Positions 5,870-10,501 of a stretch of DNA of 10,501 nt are shown piece after piece; position 1 is the first letter of the stretch; every line of letters begins with the position of its first letter. Made by a program: the position numbers and the translations under genes. The notes under the pieces were generated by a model, which was not told the DNA's origin, ran no database searches, and worked only from the letters and a program-made list of their open reading frames with translations. The stretch is from an uncultured Elusimicrobiales bacterium (GTDB lineage: Bacteria > Elusimicrobiota > Elusimicrobia > Elusimicrobiales > Elusimicrobiaceae): assembly GCA_934644855.1 (NCBI GenBank), contig CAKUDJ010000012.1, positions 1 to 10,501 on the forward strand, read 5' to 3'.

Positions 5870-6862
5870 TCAATGCGCCGTTTTTGCCGGAGGGGTTTGC
5901 AAGGCCTGGGCAAAGCGGTGGATGAAAGAATCTTCCCCGTCGGTGCGTATTTGGGTTAAATAATGGTTGGCTTTGCCGTGTTGGCCGCGTGCGCTGGCAT
6001 TCATAGCCAGTACAAAAAGGGCCAGTTCGTTTGCCGGGTAATGGGCCAAAATATAGCGGGCGGTTTTGTCGGATTCTTCGTATTGCCCGGCTTGGTGGAG
6101 CCACAACGCACGGTAGGCTTGCAAATCTTCCCGTCCGGGGGCTAATAAAAGGGCGGTGTCTAAATCTTTCAGGGCCTCCGAAAGGCGGTTGAACCCGCGT
6201 TGCGCTTTGGCGCTTAAAAGCCAAAAATCGGCATTTTCGGGCTCTTGCTCCAACGCCAAGGTAATGTGAATGAATGCGTTGGCAAAATCCTTTTGTTGGT
6301 AAAAAGAGGCCGCATACCGGGCCCGGTGAACGGCGGCCGCTTGCGGATACAACGCAAACAGTTTTTCGTAGTATCCGCGGGCTTTGGAATAAAACCCCGT
6401 TTTTACATACACTTCCCCCAACCCGGCCAAAACATTTTGGTTGGACGGGTCCAACTGTAAGGCGCGTTCATAAAGTTCTATGGCGCGGTCGGTCAGGCCG
6501 GTGCGGTTATACAAGGTGGCGGCCGCCAATAAAAGGGGCACATCTTTCGGGTGAAATTCCAACGCTTCTAAATAGGTTTCCAGGGCCCGGCTTAAATTGC
6601 CTAAATGTTCGTAGCTTTGCCCTAACAGGCGGTAGGCGCGCACTTCCCGGCGGCGCACGTTGCGGGTTTTGTAAATGTAATTGGATAAATCGGCCACGGC
6701 TTCTTGATAATGCCCGTCATGGAATAAATCCCGGGCGTGGCGGTAATCGTTGCGGTCTTGGGCGGAAAGCATCCCAAAGCCCAGTAAACCCGCCTGTCCG
6801 GCGCACCCGGTTAAACAGCACGCAAACAAAGCCAAACACGCTGTTTTAAGGTTCATACACAT
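5870..6862 (-). CDS. TPR-repeat lipoprotein
   Basis: This 330-residue protein has a lipoprotein signal: a hydrophobic stretch and lipobox LTGC, with the lipidated Cys at residue 20. About eight tetratricopeptide repeats fill residues 40-320. Clear examples are AYRLLGQSYEHLGNLSRALE, ATLYNRTGLTDRAIELYERA, GLGEVYVKTGFYSKARGYYE and WLHQAGQYEESDKTARYILA. TPR lipoproteins serve as scaffolds for protein complexes at the membrane; no enzymatic motif is visible. The start at 6862 overlaps the end of the patatin gene by 17 bases. An ATG two codons later (6856) gives a more usual signal peptide (MNLKTACLALFACCLTGC) and is equally possible. No strong Shine-Dalgarno sequence is seen (only GGGACGG), so translation is probably coupled to the upstream gene. 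It is the last gene of the cluster, and its partner is not identifiable. Confidence 0.85.
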   Translation of the reverse strand: MCMNLKTACLALFACCLTGCAGQAGLLGFGMLSAQDRNDYRHARDLFHDGHYQEAVADLSNYIYKTRNVRRREVRAYRLLGQSYEHLGNLSRALETYLEALEFHPKDVPLLLAAATLYNRTGLTDRAIELYERALQLDPSNQNVLAGLGEVYVKTGFYSKARGYYEKLFALYPQAAAVHRARYAASFYQQKDFANAFIHITLALEQEPENADFWLLSAKAQRGFNRLSEALKDLDTALLLAPGREDLQAYRALWLHQAGQYEESDKTARYILAHYPANELALFVLAMNASARGQHGKANHYLTQIRTDGEDSFIHRFAQALQTPPAKTAH

Positions 6863-7811
6863 ACCGTCCCATTTTTAAGAGTAAGTCTTCCTGCAGCGCA
6901 GGCAGCGCCAGGGTGGCCGCTTTGAGCCCCACCTCGCCCGCTTGCGGCAGTTTGTTAAGCTCCAACGTGGAAATGTTTAACACCCGGTTGGTAATTACAA
7001 AATCGGCCTTTTTGGAAGATTCTTCTATCATAGCCGCGCCGCGTACATCCCCCACGCGCAAAAAATAAGCGGCAATAGATTGGGGCGCATCCGACGAAAA
7101 ATCCGGCGGGGTGACGGAGGCTATGATGTAATCCGCCCCCATATTGCGCAGGGTTTCGGTGGGCAGATAATCCACCACGGCGCCGTCTACCAGTTGGCGG
7201 TGGCGGTATTCTACCGGGGCAAAAATGCCGGGCAGGTTCATACTGGCACGCACGGCAATAGCCAAGGGCCCGGAATTGAATAATACGCGCTCCCCGGTTT
7301 TGGCATCCATCGCCGCGCAGGAAAAGGGAATTTGCATATCTTCAAAGCGCATTTCGCCCAGTTGTTCGTTTAAGAAATTTTCCATATTGCTGGAAGACGG
7401 CAACTGCCGGGCCAGTAAAAAGCGTAAAAGCCCGCCCACGTTTAAGTCCGGCGTGATTTTTTGCAGGGTCATGTGGCGGCTGATTTCCCATAATTTGGAG
7501 GTGGGCACCCCCGCGCTATATAGCGCGCCCACTACCGAGCCCATGGACGTCCCGGTCATGCTGTCTATGGGCAGGCCGGAGTTATCCAATACTTCCAGAA
7601 CGCCCACATGGGCAAACCCGCGCACGCCGCCGGCGGATAAGGCCAGGCCGATTTGCGGGCGTTTATTTTTAGGCAGTTGAATCAGTTTTTCCCATAAAAA
7701 ATTGCGCAAAATTTCGTCGTCCGTTTCCCGCCCGAGTGTCCACGCGGGTTGGGCGGAAACAAGCAGTAAAACAAACCCTAAAACGGAGAGAAAGATGCTT
7801 TTTACGGGCAT
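6846..7811 (-). CDS. Patatin-like phospholipase with signal peptide
   Basis: The predicted product is a 321-residue Ser-Asp lipid acyl hydrolase of the patatin/RssA type. Residues 1-27 (MPVKSIFLSVLGFVLLLVSA...) form a signal peptide, placing it outside the cytoplasm. The oxyanion loop is SAGGVRGFAHVG (GGVRG at 61-65). The nucleophile elbow is GTSMG (Ser89), and the catalytic Asp lies in DGA (Asp209), followed by VVDYLP. All catalytic parts are intact. A longer frame starts at 7835, but the start at 7811 is preferred. It overlaps the TolC-gene stop as TAATG, has AAGGA 6 bases upstream, and places the signal peptide at the N-terminus. No barrel or POTRA domain is attached, unlike PlpD-type proteins, so it is not self-translocating. 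The physiological lipid is unknown; envelope lipid turnover is an inference. Confidence 0.9.
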   Translation of the reverse strand: MPVKSIFLSVLGFVLLLVSAQPAWTLGRETDDEILRNFLWEKLIQLPKNKRPQIGLALSAGGVRGFAHVGVLEVLDNSGLPIDSMTGTSMGSVVGALYSAGVPTSKLWEISRHMTLQKITPDLNVGGLLRFLLARQLPSSSNMENFLNEQLGEMRFEDMQIPFSCAAMDAKTGERVLFNSGPLAIAVRASMNLPGIFAPVEYRHRQLVDGAVVDYLPTETLRNMGADYIIASVTPPDFSSDAPQSIAAYFLRVGDVRGAAMIEESSKKADFVITNRVLNISTLELNKLPQAGEVGLKAATLALPALQEDLLLKMGRYVYEP

Positions 7812-9121
7812 TATAAATCCTTGCCGATGGCCCATTCCAACTGGGCTTTGGCGGTTAAATTATTACGAATGGCTTGGTAATAATCCGTGCCGGTTTGCAA
7901 ATACGCTTGGGCGGCGCGGAGGGGGGACAAGCCGGATAACGGGGCCTGTTGTGCTTTTGTAAGTAAGGCGGAAACTTCGTTAAACGTATCTTGCCGGGCC
8001 AGTACCTCCGCTTGCCAAAATGTCATAGAAGCGTGGGCCTGGGCTACTTGCACATGGATTTTGTCTTCTATGGCGGAGCGGCGCAAGGTACTTTGGCGCT
8101 GTTCGGCCTTTTTTTGTGCGGACTGGGTGGCTAAATTGTACGAAAAAGGCAGCCGGACCGCTAAAGAAATCTGTTTATTGACCGCATCCACATTGTCATA
8201 GCCCAGTTGTTCGTAGCTGCCGGTCAAAATCACATCCGGGTAGCGGCGGGAGAGGGCTAAATCTATGGCCAAATTATCTAATTCCAACGCATAAATGGCG
8301 GATTTTAATTCCGGGCGGAATTCCATAGACCATAAATTGAGGTGCGGTAAATCTAAATCTACTTTTATGGGTTTGAATACCCCCATCACTTTTACATGGG
8401 AGTTAAGCTCTTTATTTAAGGCAACCAACATGGCCAGTTCCGCTTGTTTAAGGTCATGGGCGGCGGCGTTTTGCGCTAGCGTAAACCGGGCCCATTCGGC
8501 GCGGGCCTGCACCCGTTCCCAGGGGGAAAAGGCGGAATTTTTATAATACCGCGTGGCTTTTTGGGCCGTTTTTTCGGTCAGCAGGGCGTATTCCTGGGCG
8601 TATTGTAAGTTAAAAAATGCCTTTTTGATGTTTAATACTACGGCATTTTTAACGGTATCGTATTTGCTTTGGGCTTGTTTTAAGTTGGCGCGTGCCATTT
8701 TTAAGGCGCCGGACATCCGCCCGCCCGAATACAAATACTGGGTGGCGGTAATGCCCACCCCGTAAAATTGGTTTTTGTAGGAATCGTCCGTTAAGCGGAT
8801 GAGGTCATCACTTAAAATAAAACGGTTGGCAACGGATTCCGGCAGGACCATCGGGTAATCCAAATGAAACCAAGTAGCCGTACCTTGCAGGGCCACTTGC
8901 GGGAGAAACATAAATTTAGCCTCGTTTACTTTTTGTTCGGCAATGATAATTTCTTGCCGGGCGGCTAGAAAGTCCGTATTATTTTCCAACCCCAGGCGGA
9001 TGGCGTTTTCCAGGGTGAGTTCGTCATTAATTAAGCTGGAAAATTTAATGCCGTATTCTTTTTGGGCAAAAGCCGCCTGGGAGGCACATAACGCCAGTAT
9101 TAAAAGCAATAGTTTTTTCAT
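7811..9121 (-). CDS. TolC-family outer-membrane channel protein
   Basis: The protein is 436 residues long, typical for outer-membrane efflux proteins that form trimeric barrels with long periplasmic alpha-helical tunnels. The signal peptide MKKLLLLILALCASQAAFA ends near residue 19. ELTLENAIRLGLENNTDFLA is the family start motif, followed by long heptad-like helices (AARQEIIIAEQKVNEAKF; ALKMARANLKQAQSKYDTV). The strand GVGITATQYLYSGGRMSGA is the usual first-half beta segment. The second half repeats the layout (FRPELKSAIYALELDNLAID, YPDVILTGSYEQLGYD, LAVRLPFS). The ATG has AGGGGAT upstream, sharing bases with the TAG stop of the preceding HAMP gene. Its stop overlaps the patatin start. No membrane-fusion protein or pump is nearby, so the inner-membrane partner must be elsewhere. 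Confidence 0.9.
   Translation of the reverse strand: MKKLLLLILALCASQAAFAQKEYGIKFSSLINDELTLENAIRLGLENNTDFLAARQEIIIAEQKVNEAKFMFLPQVALQGTATWFHLDYPMVLPESVANRFILSDDLIRLTDDSYKNQFYGVGITATQYLYSGGRMSGALKMARANLKQAQSKYDTVKNAVVLNIKKAFFNLQYAQEYALLTEKTAQKATRYYKNSAFSPWERVQARAEWARFTLAQNAAAHDLKQAELAMLVALNKELNSHVKVMGVFKPIKVDLDLPHLNLWSMEFRPELKSAIYALELDNLAIDLALSRRYPDVILTGSYEQLGYDNVDAVNKQISLAVRLPFSYNLATQSAQKKAEQRQSTLRRSAIEDKIHVQVAQAHASMTFWQAEVLARQDTFNEVSALLTKAQQAPLSGLSPLRAAQAYLQTGTDYYQAIRNNLTAKAQLEWAIGKDL
7818..7822 (-). promoter_or_regulatory. Ribosome binding site supporting the 7811 start of the patatin gene
   Basis: AAGGA on the minus strand, 6 bases before the ATG at 7811, lies inside the last codons of the TolC-family gene. 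It favours the shorter patatin start over the in-frame ATG at 7835. Confidence 0.65.
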
Positions 9122-9129
9122 AATATCCC

Positions 9130-9588
9130 CTATTTTTTGTTTTGTAAGTCCGCCTGTATTTTATCCATCATTTGGTTAAAGGCATCTTGCAAATCCATAA
9201 ATTGGTCCCCTTTGCGCAAGTGTACGCGTTGGGAATAATCCCCTTTGGCTACGGCCTTGAACACTTGCTCAAAGCGGTATGCCGGCCCGGCCATTTTGTG
9301 CGATACCAGGGCGGAAATAACCACCACACACAAAATATAAAGCGCCAGTTTGTAGGCAAAAGAGGCCATAATAGGCAGTAAATTATCATACAAAGGTTGT
9401 ATGAGTACGGGGTAGCGGTCAAAAATCTCATCCAAGGTGGCGGATAGCTCAAAGGTCATAATCCCAAGGCCGATGAGTACGCTAAAAATAATCAGCAGCA
9501 TATAGCGCACTTGCAGTGATTTTTTAATAAAAATGGTGCGTCTTTTGAATTGCGGTATGCCGGATTTGGGCGTTGGTTGTTGGTTCAT
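9130..9588 (-). CDS. Small two-helix membrane protein ending in a HAMP domain
   Basis: The protein has 152 residues. A short basic N-terminus (PQFKRRTIFIKKSLQVRY) precedes TM1 (about 29-48). A short extracytoplasmic loop of about 28 residues follows, then TM2 (about 76-96). A HAMP region (97-149) contains MAGPAYRFEQVFKAVAKGDYSQRVHLRKGDQ and DLQDAFNQMMDKIQ. HAMP domains normally relay signals to kinase, cyclase or chemotaxis output domains. Here the protein stops right after the HAMP helix, so there is no output module. It may act as a regulator by pairing with another protein, which is inference. The start ATG has GAGGA only 3 bases upstream, a short spacing. A hairpin with a T run lies directly before it. 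The stop is 8 bases from the TolC-family start. Confidence 0.82.
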   Translation of the reverse strand: MNQQPTPKSGIPQFKRRTIFIKKSLQVRYMLLIIFSVLIGLGIMTFELSATLDEIFDRYPVLIQPLYDNLLPIMASFAYKLALYILCVVVISALVSHKMAGPAYRFEQVFKAVAKGDYSQRVHLRKGDQFMDLQDAFNQMMDKIQADLQNKK

Positions 9589-9600
9589 AGGTCCTCGTAT

Positions 9601-9637
9601 AAAAGCGGCTCCGCCGCCGCAGGGGCGCGGAGCCGGC
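9601..9637 (-). terminator. Terminator-like hairpin between the beta-barrel gene and the HAMP gene
   Basis: On the minus strand an 8-bp perfect stem (CGGCTCCG at 9635-9628 with CGGAGCCG at 9613-9606), extended by further GC pairs, is followed by C and TTTT. It lies 12 bases before the HAMP start codon. The T run is short, so partial termination is likely. Confidence 0.5.
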
Positions 9638-9655
9638 TAAAACAATTTTTATATG

Positions 9656-10393
9656 TTAAAAATTGGTGACATAGCGGATTTGCAAAACGCGTTCGCTTTC
9701 GTCCCCGCGGCCGATACGCCGCACGCCGGCATCCAACACCAGGGAAGGGTGCAAATAAAACCGCGCGGCTATATTCAAGCGGGAATCGCGCACGTTGCGG
9801 ATGTTGTCCCACTCGGCCACCAACCCCACGGTGTCTTGAACGGTGTAAGACATACCGGTAAACATATACAGTTCGTCAAAATCAAAATCGGAAAAGTTGA
9901 GCCCGGCGGAGGCATTCAAGCCCGGAAAGACAATTTCCCGGGTAAAAGATACATAGCCGCCTTTGCGGTCATCCATATATTCTTTGCTCTTGTTGACCGG
10001 GTATGTGTAGGAGCGGTTTTGGTAGCCGTAGCCATAGCGGCGGCCGTCATAGCCGATGGCAATGGCGGGAATATATAAATTGCCGTCAAAAATTCTCCAT
10101 TTGGCTTGAAAGTCCGGGTCTAATACTTTGACGGAGGCCGAGTCCCCCACTAATTCGTGCGAGGCTACGGAAATGCCGATGTTAATACGGGGATAAACGC
10201 CAAAATCTATGCTTTCCATAAGCGTCCCGTGCGAATAGGCGCGGGTAGTAAAAGAGGCTTGGTAGCGGTCCAACACGGCGGCGGTGGGAACGTCTAACAG
10301 CATGGTTTCCATAGATACGGGGTCACCCTGTTCGGCTTGGGCGGCCAACGGAACAAAGGCTAAAAGGCCCAATAATAAAATTTTAAGTTTCAC
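9656..10393 (-). CDS. Probable outer-membrane beta-barrel protein, function unknown
   Basis: The protein has 245 residues. Signal peptide MKLKILLLGLLAFVPLAAQA is cleaved after residue 20. The rest alternates polar and hydrophobic residues in strand-like stretches: YQASFTTRAYSHGT, SIDFGVYPRINIGISVASHE, LYMFTGMSYTVQDTVGLVAEW, SRLNIAARFYLHPSLVLDAGV. It ends in YVTNF, an aromatic C-terminus of the kind recognised by the Bam machinery. A tyrosine-rich loop lies at about 115-132. The start is GTG, supported by AAGGAGA 7 bases upstream and the signal peptide. It resembles small YjbH/porin-like barrels in general form only; no family is recognised with certainty. It follows closely on an upstream partial gene and precedes the HAMP gene across a hairpin. 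Confidence 0.75.
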   Translation of the reverse strand: MKLKILLLGLLAFVPLAAQAEQGDPVSMETMLLDVPTAAVLDRYQASFTTRAYSHGTLMESIDFGVYPRINIGISVASHELVGDSASVKVLDPDFQAKWRIFDGNLYIPAIAIGYDGRRYGYGYQNRSYTYPVNKSKEYMDDRKGGYVSFTREIVFPGLNASAGLNFSDFDFDELYMFTGMSYTVQDTVGLVAEWDNIRNVRDSRLNIAARFYLHPSLVLDAGVRRIGRGDESERVLQIRYVTNF

Positions 10394-10400
10394 GGTATAC

Positions 10401-10407
10401 TCTCCTT
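10401..10407 (-). promoter_or_regulatory. Ribosome binding site for the GTG start
   Basis: AAGGAGA on the minus strand, 7 bases before GTG at 10393, is the best Shine-Dalgarno match in the window and supports the non-ATG start. Confidence 0.7.
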
Positions 10408-10415
10408 ATAAAAAA

Positions 10416-10501
10416 TTATAACCAAACGCGGATGTCTTTGACTTCCGGCTGAACGACATAACGGATGTTGTGCAGATAGACGCTTTCGCGCGCGGCCATA
10501 A
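10416..10501 (-). CDS. C-terminal end of an unidentified protein (runs off right edge)
   Basis: An open frame on the minus strand enters from the right edge and stops at 10416. Its last residues are ESVYLHNIRYVVQPEVKDIR followed by VWL. Codon use (CGC, GAA, GTC, CTG, CGT) matches the neighbours. An in-frame ATG occurs at 10499, but there is no sequence to show whether it is the start. The stop lies 22 bases before the GTG of the beta-barrel gene with no terminator between, so they are probably co-transcribed. Too little is visible to assign a function. Confidence 0.55.
   Translation of the reverse strand, partial: MAARESVYLHNIRYVVQPEVKDIRVWL

Noticed and set aside
6274..6849. Plus-strand open frame of 191 codons
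   Set aside because: It is the complement of the TPR lipoprotein gene; its peptide is Arg/Pro/Gly-rich with no domain.
7811..7835. Longer start (7835) for the patatin gene
   Set aside because: It would overlap the TolC-family gene by 25 bases and put eight extra residues before a clean signal peptide, with no ribosome binding site as good as that of the 7811 start.
9653..10078. Plus-strand open frame of 141 codons
   Set aside because: It is antisense to the beta-barrel gene, has no ribosome binding site, and its composition mirrors the sense gene.

Overview
The window reads as ordinary chromosome from a Gram-negative (diderm) bacterium. It carries the outer-membrane assembly protein BamA, a TolC-family channel, a lipoprotein and a beta-barrel protein. 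It uses AGGAGG-like ribosome binding sites, sigma70-like promoters and TTG/GTG as alternative starts. The gene styles fit a free-living or gut member of a deep-branching phylum such as Elusimicrobiota, but that placement is an impression from protein style, not something the sequence proves.

Left part (1-1878, minus strand): the N-terminal 199 codons of bamA run off the left edge. Upstream of it lie rpmB (ribosomal protein L28, zinc-ribbon form) and a TerC-family membrane protein. Each of rpmB and terC has its own recognisable promoter. A terminator hairpin sits between rpmB and bamA, directly in front of the bamA ribosome binding site.

Centre (1913-2451): divergent promoters serve terC and a tRNA-Thr(UGU). 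The 390 bases after the tRNA hold no credible gene. They contain two near-identical 118-bp copies of a GC-rich, partly palindromic element, offset by 175 bp. The copies begin inside the 3' end of the tRNA gene. A third, decayed copy appears to reach into the promoter of the next gene.

Centre-right (2452-5829, plus strand): a two-gene operon encodes exported TldD/PmbA-family proteins. The first keeps the metalloprotease signature (HEILGH plus a downstream Cys). The second has lost both and looks like the TldE-type partner. Both carry export signals, unlike the cytosolic E. coli pair. A strong bidirectional terminator ends the operon.

Right part (5870-10501, minus strand): a tightly packed envelope gene cluster. 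In order of transcription it holds the tail of an unknown gene, a small outer-membrane beta-barrel protein, a HAMP-only membrane protein, a TolC-family channel, a patatin-like phospholipase with a signal peptide, and a TPR lipoprotein. The last four genes overlap or sit within about 10 bases of each other, so they are probably translated together. No membrane-fusion protein or inner-membrane pump is present to explain the channel.
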